From Flectonema sp. DT1601 (Eukaryota > Euglenozoa > Diplonemea > Diplonemida > Diplonemidae), in assembly GCA_964019425.1 (NCBI GenBank), contig OZ025812.1, positions 620,001-684,000 on the forward strand: 64,000 nt of DNA. The letters are read 5' to 3'. The notes beneath the pieces were generated by a model. That model had not been told where the DNA came from and did no database searches. It was given only the letters and a program-made list of their open reading frames with translations. Below, piece by piece: positions 21,120 through 33,345 of this stretch; the stretch's first letter is position 1, and each line of letters begins with the position of its first letter. The position numbers and the translations under genes are program-made.

Positions 21120-21640
21120 GTTGTTGTTGTTGTTGTTTTTTTTTGTTTTTTTTCGTGTCTACAATTGGAATAAACATATTTATCAAAAGATTTAAATCAT
21201 CCCATCGGTAAATAAACAGGCTGAGATTTGGTACTGATTATACTTATTATTGACTCAATATGAACCACATAAGGATCCCGCCATAACAGCGCGAGGGGTG
21301 CAGGATTTACCCTCATATTATGCAAGCTTGGTAAACATAGCTAATTAGGGCTAATTGTTCGAGTTTGCACGTAAAATACAAATGTATTGCATTTTTTTTA
21401 CGTACATGTGGTTAGGGGAGGCGCGTAAGGCTTTTAAAAGAAAAACAGACTCTATATTGGGCCAATATGGGCGCTACAAAAATGATTTTTTTTTTTCCTT
21501 TTTTTTTAAATTATTATTTAAAAGAAAATGAATACAACACGCACAACACAATGCAACAAGGAATGAGCAATACCGACTACCTTCAACTAATGATGATTCC
21601 CGGTAGCGTAGTTGAAAGACCACTTGACCACCAGTGGATA

Positions 21641-23215
21641 CTAGTTGCTACCATCGATTCCCTTAATAAGCGGGCATTCTAATTCCGTTACATTTATTTT
21701 GAATGGTATCGCAGGAAGACCAGAGAGCTTGTCGTATACAGCACAGTTCTCAGGTCCTAAGTGTGGAAGACAAGGTACTTGATACCAAGCGTACCTGACT
21801 TCTGTAATTGAAACCCCAACAGGAGGAGGTGACACAACAAATGAAATCCTATCATTTGAAATAGTAATCACAGAACTACCAACAGACACCCATCCATAAT
21901 CATTAGGATTGGTAGATAGACGATACTCAAAACCAGCGGAGTTGCGTATCTCAATACTGCTGTTCAAAGAAGTGAACGTTATTTCAATATTCGTTCCGTT
22001 AAAAATCGCATCGGAAGGATACGGTGATTTCCAATAAGTATTTTTTCCGTAAACAGCGTTCTCTGCTGCGTTTGCCAGTCTGTAAGAAGATATTTGTTTG
22101 AACCTACTATGGTAATCTTTCCATGGTGATACCGGGTCTCCAAGATCAACAGCAGTTGTCATAAACGTATTCGGCATTGCCGGGTTCGGAACATATCTGT
22201 AATTCGCTAGTTGGCCAGTTCTAACATTCGGAACGTCTATACACCCGACATCACTTTGACAAGTATTTTCGTTTTTATCAAACCAAGAAGAGATTTGAAT
22301 AAACCCAAATTCTGTAGTATTCGATATACCTGAGTCTTTCATCCAACGATTCCTCCAACTTGAAATCAGTGCTGGAAATGAACAAGCGTATAATAATGAG
22401 AATTCATGTTCCATTCCGTCTGTCTCACCTTGATAGTATATAAATGCCTTGACGACCATTCTTGTGAATGGAGCAACCATTGCATTCCACAATGATGATG
22501 GTTCCCAGCGACCTGGCGGAGGTAAATTACATTTTTGAATCGCATCTGGTGGTGACCAAACTCTAATTGGAGTCCCACCCCAGGCTGTTACCACAAGTCC
22601 TATTGGGTAACGTTTTGATTCGTAAATTCGTTTTCCAAAAAACCAACAAGTCGCTGAGAATACTTTCCAAGGAGGTCCACCAATACTATCCTGTGAAGCA
22701 CTCACCCACCGTTGTTGGATATAATGTAATTCAGATTGTTCAGTATTTGATTGGGTTAGCGAGGTGGTCATTATTCTAATGTCTGGGTAGTTTGAGTCAA
22801 CTATCTCAGCTGACGCATTTACAGCCTGAATAACTGATAACAACATATTAGATTGACCAGCACAGAAGAACACATCACCAAATAAAATATTACTCATCGT
22901 TATGGTGATTCCATTAAGAGTTGCTGATACGAGGTACGTTTCACTACTCGTAGCAACTGGATCAAAGTGAACTTTCCAAACAACTGGTCCCTCTTGAACT
23001 GCTGTTGTTGTAATTTCTTGTACGACAGTGGTATTACTGCTGTGAAGCAGTCTGACAGTTACTTCTTCTCCAGGAACTCCATCTGTGATTCCCCAAACTT
23101 GTGCTCGTAGTGGAGCTTGTTGCAAAACCATATTATCGCCCATCGTATCAGAAAAACGAAAAGTGTGGCGGCTGCTTGCCGCTACCACCAACGTTGAGAG
23201 TATTATTAATAACAT
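21641..23215 (-). CDS. SIAE: Secreted sialate O-acetylesterase, paralogue 2
   Basis: A 524-residue tandem relative of the gene at 19530, sharing the same blocks: signal peptide, FSDTMGDNMVLQQ, nucleophile in CAGQSNMLL, IYYQGETDG, and Asp/His in WKDYHSRFK. Catalytic residues look intact, although the block usually read DIHP is DYHS. The two proteins are clearly homologous but well diverged, so the duplication is not recent. An acceptor CCCCGTCAG ends 14 nt before the ATG. The Ser/Thr-rich linkers and sequons again indicate secretion. Confidence 0.9.
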   Translation of the reverse strand: MLLIILSTLVVAASSRHTFRFSDTMGDNMVLQQAPLRAQVWGITDGVPGEEVTVRLLHSSNTTVVQEITTTAVQEGPVVWKVHFDPVATSSETYLVSATLNGITITMSNILFGDVFFCAGQSNMLLSVIQAVNASAEIVDSNYPDIRIMTTSLTQSNTEQSELHYIQQRWVSASQDSIGGPPWKVFSATCWFFGKRIYESKRYPIGLVVTAWGGTPIRVWSPPDAIQKCNLPPPGRWEPSSLWNAMVAPFTRMVVKAFIYYQGETDGMEHEFSLLYACSFPALISSWRNRWMKDSGISNTTEFGFIQISSWFDKNENTCQSDVGCIDVPNVRTGQLANYRYVPNPAMPNTFMTTAVDLGDPVSPWKDYHSRFKQISSYRLANAAENAVYGKNTYWKSPYPSDAIFNGTNIEITFTSLNSSIEIRNSAGFEYRLSTNPNDYGWVSVGSSVITISNDRISFVVSPPPVGVSITEVRYAWYQVPCLPHLGPENCAVYDKLSGLPAIPFKINVTELECPLIKGIDGSN

Positions 23216-24688
23216 ACTTCCCCGAATGCCTGACGGGGAAAATAAATAATTAACGACAACCTCATGGTATGATTCTTTATAACATTGTGTAATGTGATGC
23301 TGTGAGAAAAATGAAAGAAAAAAAAAATCAATTTACTTTATTAAAGTGACCTCTATTTTTTTTTTTTTTTTATAGTATTTTTTGTTACTGCAAAAAAAAA
23401 AAAAAAAAAACTAGTGCACAGAAGCTATTTCCGGCACGCGGATAGGTTAGGTACCTCCACATCACTCATCGTGTATTTTTTTTTTTTTTTTTTTCCCCTT
23501 CTCATAGTTTTGGGTGCGTGCAAGCAAAGGATTAAAACTCAATATAAAATAATATTATACTGATTACTGAGTACTATGTAAAGGAAAAAGAAAAGAAAAG
23601 AAGGGGAAAAAAAAAAAGGATCAGCAACATTTCCCATCACACAACCAATTTTTTCCCTCTCACCCATGAGAACGAGAGGGGAGAAAAAAAAAAAAAAAAA
23701 GGGCGCTGAATAAGCACCGTAATTCTAAATAAACTATTTTATTTTATTTTATTTTTCTTGCTTACTGCGCAGCCGAGTGATGATCCTGAATGAAGGAACG
23801 TTGCTTTCTCAGATCCTTTTTTTTTTTTTTTTTTTTTCATGTTATTATATATCACAAGTTGAAAGAGATCGACCAACCTAGTAAGCAGCTAACCCCCTGA
23901 AACACGTTGCAAAGCGAAAGGTTGAGACGCAAGAGCCCCAACCTTTAAAAAAAAAATGAAAAACCATTCAGATAAAGCCTAATATATATTTTTTGTTGAT
24001 CGCAGAAAGTATAATTGGAGCACAGGGAAAATATATTAAAAAAAAACCAGCTTTCTTAAGTCTGAATGAGTTTAAAAAAAAAAAAAAAAAGATTAAAAAA
24101 ACTTTCTAAAAAAAAGTAATTTTTCAGTATTGTTAGGGAGAATCTCTCTCCATGAGGAAAGGTTTTTTTTTTTTTTTTTTTCCCCCTCTATTTTTTCTTA
24201 AAATTCATTTATTCTTCAATCACATTGAGTACGAAGTGGGTAAGACACTACTGGGTACTCAGATTCGAACTGCAGCTTTGTTTACTTCCCCTTTCTCTCT
24301 CTTTTTTTTTTTTTTCTTCCTCCACACTTCACAGCATGCTAGATTCGCTAGAAGTAAGAAAGAAATAACAATAAAACGCAGTGCCACCAGGTCTTTTGTA
24401 TTTTGTTCATTATCGTTCTCCCTACTAAAATAACTTTTGTGGGGTGAACAAATTTGGAAAAGGGGGAGAAAAAAAAATAATATTAAAACGGTGTTTCTTA
24501 AAAAGAAAAATCGTTTAAATACTCCGAACCATAACTTATATATAGCGTGCCTTGATTATCGTGTTTTCTTTTTTTTTTCCACGCAGTGCTAGTTTTTTTT
24601 TTTTTTTTTTTTTTTTTTCAGTCGCTTTATTTAATATAAAGAAAGGTATATAGAAGAAGAAATTGGGGAAAAGGGAAAGAAGGATGAA

Positions 24689-24726
<38 letters not shown>

Positions 24727-24876
24727 CAAAACAATTTAAAGTTAGCCGGTATGTAAACACGATTTTATTATTTTATTTTTCCTTTTTTTTTTTAAACAGA
24801 GAACTAATATAAATGAATAAATTTAAAAAAAAATTAAAAAACAAAAGATAAAAGAAACACAGCACAAGAAATGTAA
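23216..24876. other. Homopolymer-rich intergenic region
   Basis: Many A or T runs of 15-40 bases, including nearly uninterrupted A near 24690-24723. No gene seen. Confidence 0.6.
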
Positions 24877-27489
24877 CTACAAATTTGCTACTTCAGGCCA
24901 CACCAATTCTGTTTTTGTATTTTTTTTTTTTTTTATTTAAGCACCTGACTAAACCAAAAACTATGGGCAAAAAAAAAAAAAACATACCTCCAGTGACTGT
25001 GTGGGTCTCTTCCGAGGCGAATATCACTCGAATGCAAATCCATGGCGGAGTTGAATCTCCAATTGGTATTTTATAAGAACCAGAATTATCCAAACGACAA
25101 GGATCAGACGACTCCATGACAGGCATCTGGTACGTCGCGTATTGCTCTGTAAACACAGTATCTCGTCTGAAGAGAAGAAGTCTTCCAGCCCAAGCGGAGT
25201 GATCGATGTTAGTCAAACCTATTTCGTCCCATTTTACATTCGTACGAACGTCGAGGTGTTTCTTAAAAGCGATTAGCTGATCTTTTGATTCGATTGTGAA
25301 TTCCTCAAATCCTTTGATAGTCCGAACAGACTCCTCTATCTCTGCCACGTGTGCCATCAGACCATCCATTTGAGATGTGTCTCTCCGAATGGTTTCTACT
25401 TCCTTTTTCGATTCCGTCAATTGCCTTTCTAATTCCATTATCCGAACAGCCATCGCTTCCTTTTCATCATCTACTTGTACCGGTTTAACAATTTTTTCAT
25501 CAGTTTTTGGTTGAATATCGATAGTCTCAGGTTCATCACAAGGCTGTTTTTTTTTTTTTTTTTTAAAATTATTATTTTTTTCAACGCAAGCAGAAGGTGC
25601 TGACAGAATGTAAACAGAACTATAAAAATAATTAAACATACAACAAGAGAATTCGTAGCAGCTGACTGAATCATGTCAGCGAGGCTCAGTTCTGGGCCTT
25701 GAGGAGAACGAGTTGCTCCTCGGGTAGATGATGTGCGAGACAGAGACAGACTATTGTTAGCAACTGGTGCCGTGGCTGTTGGTGACGGATCGTCTCTGAA
25801 GAGTTTGACTCGCAAGACTTTTCCTTCGATAAGCGCATCGAGTTCAGCCTCCATATCCTTTGAATTCAAAGTAACTAATCCTTGAGGTGGTTCTGGACAG
25901 TTTTCAGGAATTCCAATATCAAGAGATTCATAGAAGGCAATTGTACTCTCAGGTGTTTGATAAGGTTCAACTAAATTCGGATACGACAAATCATAAATCG
26001 GAGGAGTCGTATCTATCCTCACAGACAGAATAGGTTGTCCCAAAGAGTCGAGGATCCCTTCAGGGATGTAGGGAGCGAAGCTAGAATTCCACTCCTTCCG
26101 CATATGAGATTCCTCCTGTCGGAGACTGTTTAGAGTTTGTTGAGCAGTTGATACAATACAAGCAACCTTTCTGTGATAGTGCATCCGCCTGCAAACTTCA
26201 ACAATACCCCATCGGTATGCTGCCGGCATGTATCTGACTATTTCTAATTGGTGAAAGTAGTCTTTAATACCGTCAAGGGTTGCATTGTATGCGACTACTC
26301 GTCGCTGAAGGCGGATTACTTCGGAGGTCAGGTTGACAGCCCTCTCGACGTGTCGTTCCATAAAAGATTGGATTCGCTTTCGAGACTCTCCGCAGAGCTT
26401 ACAAAACTCTTCTACTTTTAGTAGGCGTACCAACATCTGACGTTCTTTGCCTCCTTGTTCTTCAATTGTTTCCTTCCATGTTGTGTCATGCTCGAAGTCT
26501 TCCTGATCAGCAAAGTTCATTCGATCAACGACATCAGTCAGACATGCTTCTGCTTCTTGTTGCAAGTGTCGTAGGGATGTCGCTGTTTCACTACTTTCTC
26601 TTCGAGCTGTCTCGAGACCCTCAAAGTCGACTTGTCCGATGGGAAGGCTGTTGTTGATATCTTCGACTTCTCGTTTTATGCGCTCCAAGTCTTGTTCGAA
26701 TTCAGTTAGTTTAGCAACCAATCCTTGCCATTTCTCATGACAGCGATCTTTCCAAGGAGTTATATCTTGTACACAGTCAGATAACTTTGTTCTATTCTCA
26801 GATTGAAGTGATGGATGAAGTGGAATACTTCTTAATCGTTTCATGTCTTGTTCGAATCCCGATAAGAGACATTCAAACTTCTTACCCTCTTCGAGTACAG
26901 TGACCCTGAGCTCAGAGTAGCCTTCACTTACTTTATCACAAAGTTGTCCGATGTGAGCGCAGACCGCGTCTCTGCCTCTGTTTTGTAATTCCAACGCAGT
27001 CGATGTTCTGTTGCAAAAGTCTGCCCGACTCCGAGCAACTTGACTGTATTCCCGACAGCGTTCAGTCCGACTGTAGATTTGCTCTTTCAATTGCTGAAGA
27101 CGTTGAGATGATGTCAACGCTGAATCTGTTGTTTGGATGGGTAATTTCGATTCTATCTGAGATAATTCGTTTATATCCATGTCAAGAATGTTTGACGCCA
27201 ACACATCAGGATGCTCTTGAGGCATATCTCTAGTGGGCCTAACGAATATAAAAAGATACTTATACATAGACACTAAGTCCGTTGGTAAGGGTTGATTGCC
27301 AAGATTGTCCAGCAATACTAATTTCTTCCTATCGATGTCGTATCCGTCAGATCCAATTGCCCGTTGTTGTAATTTATCTCTAAGTTCATCTAAGGCTGCG
27401 TATCGAACGTGTTCTACTTTGGTATCTTTTTCCGTCTTGCATCTAACTGACTCTCCACTTTTCCCCCAAACTATCATCGTTTGAGACAT
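24877..27489 (-). CDS. ATG11: ATG11/FIP200-like autophagy scaffold, three exons
   Basis: Exons 25642-27489, 24988-25543 and 24877-24908 join in frame (introns of 98 and 79 nt, GTATG...ACAG), giving 811 residues. The last exon is only 32 nt and adds ELVWPEVANL. The N-terminus looks ubiquitin-like (about 1-90). Long coiled-coil segments follow (about 120-500), matching the ATG17-like rod. A linker and a second coiled coil occupy about 630-690. The C-terminal 110 residues (DEIGLTNIDHSAWAGRLLLF ... PPWICIRVIFASEE) match the layout of the ATG11 'Claw' domain, which binds cargo receptors. The family scaffolds the Atg1/ULK kinase complex in selective autophagy. The assignment rests on domain order and the Claw-like end, and overall similarity is low. 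Single-frame calling would split it in two. Confidence 0.7.
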
Positions 27490-27639
27490 TTCTTTTTTTT
27501 TTTTTTCTTTTTATATTTTTTAAGGTAGTTCGGAGGCTTTGGTTTTAGCCACCTTCCCCCACCCAATCCCTGTTATTGAATTTTTTTTTAAATATAACTT
27601 TATAAAACATGATGAAAAAAAAAAAAAAAAAAAAAAAAA

Positions 27640-27672
<33 letters not shown>

Positions 27673-27768
27673 AGAACGTCCTCACAGTTATTTTTTATTA
27701 AAATTGAATTTTTGTTGTTGTTTTCTAAATATCTAATTGCGAAGGTTGGGTAGGAAGAAGTACTTCAT

Positions 27769-28203
27769 CTACGACAAGTCTATAGAAGTAGTTTGGTATT
27801 CGCGGGGATGAGGCTCAACACCATCAGAAGACACATTCTCTGCTTGCTCACGTGCGGATTGCAATCTTTGAAGTTGTAAAGGAAACGTGAGTAGTTCGGC
27901 AATACTACTGTCAGCAGATAGTTTCGAAGACTTTCGCACCGCCTGTTTTATTTTATTGTCAACTTCGACATTCCACTCATCATTTAACTGCTCCCATTTC
28001 AGTGCTTTCTTCGAAGGTTTCGTTGATATTTTTGTCTTTTGTTTTCCTGCTGCGGTGATCTTTTTAGTTTTTTTTAATAATTTTAATTGCTGAGCATGTT
28101 GCTCAACAAGATGCTGTAATTGCAGTTCGTATAACTTCTCTAATTTGCTGCGAATCTTGCCGCGAAACTCAGTCGTGTCTTCGTCGACTCCGAACAAGTC
28201 CAT
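27769..28203 (-). CDS. Small coiled-coil protein, unknown
   Basis: A 144-residue single-exon protein starting MDLFGVDEDTTEFRGKIRSK. Residues about 15-50 and 85-125 are predicted helical with heptad-like Leu spacing and Gln/Lys richness. The middle is a Lys-rich linker (KKITAAGKQKTK). There is no signal peptide or membrane segment. The leader upstream of the ATG is (CAA)n. It lies 280 bp upstream of ATG11, on the same strand. No family was recognised. A subunit of a cytoskeletal or nuclear complex is possible but unsupported. Confidence 0.65.
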   Translation of the reverse strand: MDLFGVDEDTTEFRGKIRSKLEKLYELQLQHLVEQHAQQLKLLKKTKKITAAGKQKTKISTKPSKKALKWEQLNDEWNVEVDNKIKQAVRKSSKLSADSSIAELLTFPLQLQRLQSAREQAENVSSDGVEPHPREYQTTSIDLS

Positions 28204-28512
28204 CGCTTGTTGTTGTTGTTGTTGTTGTTATTTTTCAACCTTACTATTCTATTGACGATTTCCTTTTACCATACCTATGAGAAAATAGTATTAATTACGT
28301 ATTTTATTTAAGCTGTTTACGTGAGGGGTAGTTTATCCTCTCTTCTTCTTCTTCTTCAAAAAAAAAAAACTCTCCTTTTCCCTGATAAGTGCATACTGTT
28401 TTTATAAAATATATTTTGAGAACGGAAAACATGTTTTTTTTTTTTGGTTACGATTTTTGTGAAAACCAACTCCAGACCAAATACTCAACGAGGGGAGGTG
28501 TAGAGGGAATGG

Positions 28513-28543
<31 letters not shown>

Positions 28544-29668
28544 AAAGGAAAACAGCCTCAAAAGATATCTTATTCTCAAGAGGATTGGATTGGATCATCA
28601 GAACGGGAACTGTATCCTGGCATCAAAGAAAAAAAATAAAAAAAATCAGTCGACTGGTTTTTTTTGTACTGACCTTTTTTTTTTACACCCAAGTTTATTT
28701 TTATTTTATTTTGTATAAACTCCCTGCAGTACTAACAAAAAAATAATAGCAACGAAAAATGTTAAGAACAGGATGTTGGTAACACTTCGCTAGACTGATC
28801 CAGAGAATCACTGAAGTGACCTTCATCAATGCATTATCGCACGTAGTTCAATTTTTATTTCTTTCTTTTTCTCTCTCTCACTCAGCATTTCGATAAGACC
28901 CAAATCTGAGTACCTTGTCATCCAATGCGCACCGCAACTACAATGAAGAAAAAAAAAAAAAAAAAAAAAAAAAAAAACGCAAGCAAGCTGAAGTGTGTGT
29001 TTTTTTTTTTTTAAAAAAAACACAAAATAGATAAATAAATAAACGCCACATTACATATTGAGCATCACTGATGTACTTATGGTGAATCATAAAAAAATTA
29101 GGGGAAAATAGTAATAGTGTATATTTATGAAAACATAAATACATGTATTGACTTGTATCAGAGTTTTACTTTTTTTTTTTTTTTTTTTTGAATTTTTTAG
29201 TAATTTATGATACGGTTTGACTAAAAAAAAAAAAAAAAAGGGAAAAAATTGATATTATTATTATTTTTTTTTTTTTGAGGTCAAAAAAAAAATCTGAATT
29301 ATAAACAAAAATAAAAATAAAAAAAAGTTTTTTTTTAGTAAGTTAGTTGTTTATTTCATCCAACGCTACTTTAAATATTAATATTTGTTACGAGAGGGGT
29401 AACTCACAGTAACAGAGGACCCAATCCGTAACTGTTTCCGAAGACTCAGTACCGGATCGTTTTTTTTTTACATTTTAAAAAACAAAACAAAAAAAAGAGA
29501 TCAACCAAAACGGAAACGCGTTGCTTGAACAGTCTTCAGACTGCACAAGCACCTTTCCAAGGACGAAGGCTTCTTTTTTCATTGTTTTTTTTTTTTAGGA
29601 ATAAAAGGCAACGGTAGATAACGTGACTACAAAGCTCAGCGCGCTACAGCATTTAGATTGATTGTACG

Positions 29669-29701
<33 letters not shown>

Positions 29702-30240
29702 CTACAAGTAAAGCCAATAAATGTAGGGAGCCTTACCTATAAATTGTTCGTGTCGAAAAAATTTTCCATTCGACACGAAAATGCTTCCTACTATAATAAA
29801 CAATCAATTGCATGCATCGTATAGAGGACAAAGAAAAAAAAAGAGTCATCATTAAAAGCAATACAAGAAAAAAGGGGGAAAAAATTACCTCATCGGGATT
29901 CGAACTTGTCTCCAAACAATTGGAGCTTTGCCACAATAAGGGGTGAAAAAAAAAAAAAAAAAAAAAAAAAGAAGAAGTAATCTTCTGGCAATGTGATGAA
30001 CAATTTAATAATAAATTAAAACATCATCCGCCCCACAAACGAATGAATCGATCGTGGTTTGAACTCTTCTTAATAATTCTTTTGTTTTTTTTTATTTTCG
30101 AATAAGAGAGGGAGAGGGGAAGAAGAAAAAAAAATCAAGCGTGTCAACAATACGTCATACTGGTATACACGTATCTATTTTGCTAACAGCTCTCTATTGA
30201 CTGTGTTGAGGGAGATCATTAATTTTCGCTACAAGGCGAC
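28204..30240. other. Intergenic, A/T homopolymers and one dispersed repeat
   Basis: No gene seen. It has long A runs (28509-28540, 28948-28977, 29670-29700, 29946-29970). It contains repeat B copy 1 (29399-29460). Confidence 0.5.
29399..29460 (+). repeat. Dispersed repeat B, copy 1
   Basis: About 62 bp nearly identical to 42303-42366: GTAACTCACAG, GAGGACCC, ATCCGTAACT, TTTCCGAAGACTCAGTACC in order. Confidence 0.75.
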
Positions 30241-32882
30241 CTAAACAGGTATATCCTGTTCATCCTCTTGGTCAGGGAAACAGTCTCCCTGTTTTGAGTG
30301 ATCGTATCCGTCAGCTCGGTCATCTGCTAATTCTTTTTCCTCATCTTCAGTGGAATCAGTTACAATTTTTCTACGTCTCGCAAGAATAGTTGTCAAACAT
30401 ATAATGGTCCCGACTATAAGTACCGTACATATTACGACAGCGATCACAATTTTTTCTGTTTTGTATGATGTTAATTTCTCAACTACCAAACGAGCATCAT
30501 CAAGAGGAGCATGCGATGATATATTAACTACGGGTGAAACTGTTAAAGATGCAAAACGTGGTGGAGAGAGAGGATATTCATTTACCAAATAATCCATCAT
30601 TGGAACGTCGACAGTCTTGTGAGTCCAAACCAATCCAGAATTCGGTATCAAAGGAATGCAAAACGTTATGTCAGTCACATCTACATTATCCTGTGTGAAT
30701 GTTAAATCATTCATTCTCTGAACACACTGTTCGTTGTCTACTTGACAACATCCCGTACAGTTACTTCTATCCCCACACATATCAGCTGTATTCATATCCT
30801 TCCAGAACTCATAAACTGTTAACCTCCATGCAATAGGATCAACGTTAGGATTACTCCAAAATAAAGTACCGCTATCAGCTTCCATTAAGTTCGGACACGC
30901 TAAATAATTAGCGTAGTCAATGCTGTATGGTTCAGAAGCTGTTTATATTTTGTTGTTGTTGTTTCACACTTTTTTTTTTTCATTAAAACATTTCATACCT
31001 CCAGTATCAGGTTGGTGTGATGCGCTGCTGGATTCACCACTGTCACTGCTGCTCTTGGGTCTGAAATCGGGTGATGCCCATAATTCTGTCGCAATCGAAC
31101 TTGACTCATAGAGTCCATCGAGACATCTGCATTCCGAAAACGAACTACAGCCACTTTCATCGCTACAAAGATTTCTTAAGAATAAATCATCACAGTGAGC
31201 TCCCTGACAAGTCACTAACAAATCGACAAACCCGTGGGTAGTACATTGGCTACCTCCCTCAGATGCCTGAAAAACGATTTCCATCTCTGGATCTCCAGCG
31301 CTGATAGTACCTGTTTTTGTGATGTGTTGGTATTTCATAGGAGGTTTGGGATGGGATGTGTTCTGATGATGGAAAATTATAAATACCTGACAGAGTCTTA
31401 TCAAAATACCAATCACCCAGAGAAAGGTTTGTTATCTTACAGTAGCTGTCACCCTGATGACCGAAGAAATCTGCGTAAAGTGACGGAGAAGGAAATCTCT
31501 TTGAAATCACAGGATCAGTAAACACCTTGAGGTAAGGTTCAATCCTCCACAACGCTTGTGCTGTTGTGTAGTCAAGTTGTTGAAAGATTCGCTCGCACTT
31601 CCAAATCTCATATGAAAACTCTGAAAATATCTGTAACATTACTGGAAGTTTTGGAGCATACATTTGAAACGAATATGGTGATCCCAAAAATGCATACACA
31701 ACACCACTACAATCAGTTGTTAAGATGTGATGACCGCTCACAGGCAATGACAAGGTCGGCCACTCTGCCCAACCACTCTGATGCTGAAACACAGAAGCAC
31801 CCGTATAGTGATCATAATATGGAAAGACTTTCCATGCATTATACGTTAAACTTGCTGTATATTCAAACACACTATTATGAAGGTTAAGTATGCTGTTTTT
31901 AATGTTGGTACATCCGGCAAAAACATCTTTTCTAATAGTTACGTCGGATACGTTAAATATTTTCCAGATATCTTGAATCGAGTCCTTCGATTCTTTTGAT
32001 GGAAGGCAAAGACCGGTAGAATAATACATTCCAGAAAGGATGCTTTTAAAAAACTTGTTTGGCGACGAGCAAGGGCTCAGTTCCGCACTTTTAGTGTAGA
32101 CTCGAAGTGTTTCAAATAAAGAGAAAAATGTGGATTTAATTTCCTCAGAATAAGTCGTTATATCTGAAATACATTCCTGATCACTTCCACACTGAGAAGT
32201 AGAGTTACAAGGTGACATGAATGTTTCACAGTTCAATCCACGACATGTCACAGCGATTTCAAAAAACTTGTTCGGGACGGAAGGTGACTTTGCAGGACAC
32301 CTCCTAGCGTTGATGGTCATTACAGTTCTGTCTATTTCGGGTATGCTGGAGGCGATGCCACACGTGCCTTCGTTAATCCACGTGTCGTAATTGCAAGTTT
32401 CTGGTAAAGTGATTGACGTATTCCCAATCAGTGATCTCAAAACACCAGTCAGATCTCTCGTATGTTTTGGTAACTGTCCACCTGGACAGAGATCAACAAA
32501 GTCTGAGAAACCCTTCTTAGTAGGAGACAGTAAAGCCGTTATAAAGTCATATCTGTGATGGTTTTTGGTTTAATTTATCTTCTTTTTAAAAAAAAAAAAA
32601 AAAAAAAAGAATTATCTCAAACCTCTGATACACAAGTTCTTCCCATTCCTCATCTGTTCTGGAAACAGATGTGCATCCCGTCTTTAGTTCTCTTGCAATA
32701 CCGTTCAAATAGTTATTGTATAGAGAAGGAAGTTTTTCAAACATAAAATTCATGTTCAAATCGTGATTTGGAAGTATTCTCACCATCCCGTCACAGTTTG
32801 TAATAAAAACAGTATCCGACAACACGTCTGTTCCAAACACACATCCGATCAGTGTCATTATCCATATCAATTGTTGAGACAT
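30241..32882 (-). CDS. Type I membrane glycoprotein, Cys-rich, four exons
   Basis: Exons 32623-32882, 31387-32552, 30999-31310 and 30241-30938 join cleanly (phases 2, 1, 1) with introns of 70, 76 and 60 nt, giving 811 residues. Residues 1-17 are a signal peptide (MSQQLIWIMTLIGCVFG). A long ectodomain follows with many paired Cys (CRGLNCETFMSPCNSTSQCG, SECRCLDG, SNCTGCCQVDNEQC). One membrane helix is near residue 755 (IVIAVVICTVLIVGTIICL). A short acidic tail follows. Donors are GTTTGA, GTATTT and GTATGA, and acceptors are A-rich. No family was recognised; a surface receptor or adhesin is likely from topology alone. The intron calls are well supported because each join restores a coherent Cys-rich reading frame. 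Confidence 0.75.
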
Positions 32883-32912
32883 TATTGTTACGATAACTTT
32901 ATTTATACCATT

Positions 32913-33261
32913 TGTCAGCGAACAGAGTAATACATATTTATTATTAAGTTATCCTGGAATAGTAATAAAGTGATCATCTCACAAAGAACATTGATATTGT
33001 TAAGTTCATTAGAAGACATATTGCGTACTGTGCATCGCTGATACAACAAACTAAAGAGCATCGGGTTTACTCCCCAGAGCTACGAGGACAACAGGCAACG
33101 TAATTAGACCCCCAAATCTTATGTCAGCGAACAAAGTAATACATATTTATTATTAAGTTATCCTGGAATAGTAGTGTCGTTATATATAAAAACATACGTT
33201 GGAGACCATTCAACAATAAAGTGATCATCTCACAAAGAACATTGATATTGTTAAGTTCATT
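32913..33261. repeat. Direct repeat pair upstream of the membrane protein gene
   Basis: 32913-33010 and 33122-33261 share the same sequence (TGTCAGCGAACA...AAGTAATACATATTTATTAT type start, TATTGTTAAGTTCATT end). The second copy carries about 42 extra bases in the middle. Confidence 0.85.
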
Positions 33262-33345
33262 GTGGTGGTATGGGGAATAAGCAGGGAGAGGAGAAGAAGA
33301 AGAAAAAATAATGCAATTTAATTTATAATTTATTTAGCCTATTTT

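Noticed and set aside
24240-24280. Possible minus-strand tRNA (GTTCGAATCTG)
   Set aside because: No T-stem pairing and no cloverleaf could be drawn.
27620-27680. CRISPR-like or satellite array from CAA/A repeats
   Set aside because: Simple trinucleotide and homopolymer repeats without spacers.
29880-29940. Possible minus-strand tRNA (B-box-like GTTCGAATCCC)
   Set aside because: The sequence around the motif cannot form a T-arm stem and no A box or acceptor stem is present.
31330-31416. Independent gene start within the Cys-rich membrane protein
   Set aside because: This stretch is an intron. Donor at 31386 and acceptor at 31311 restore a continuous reading frame.
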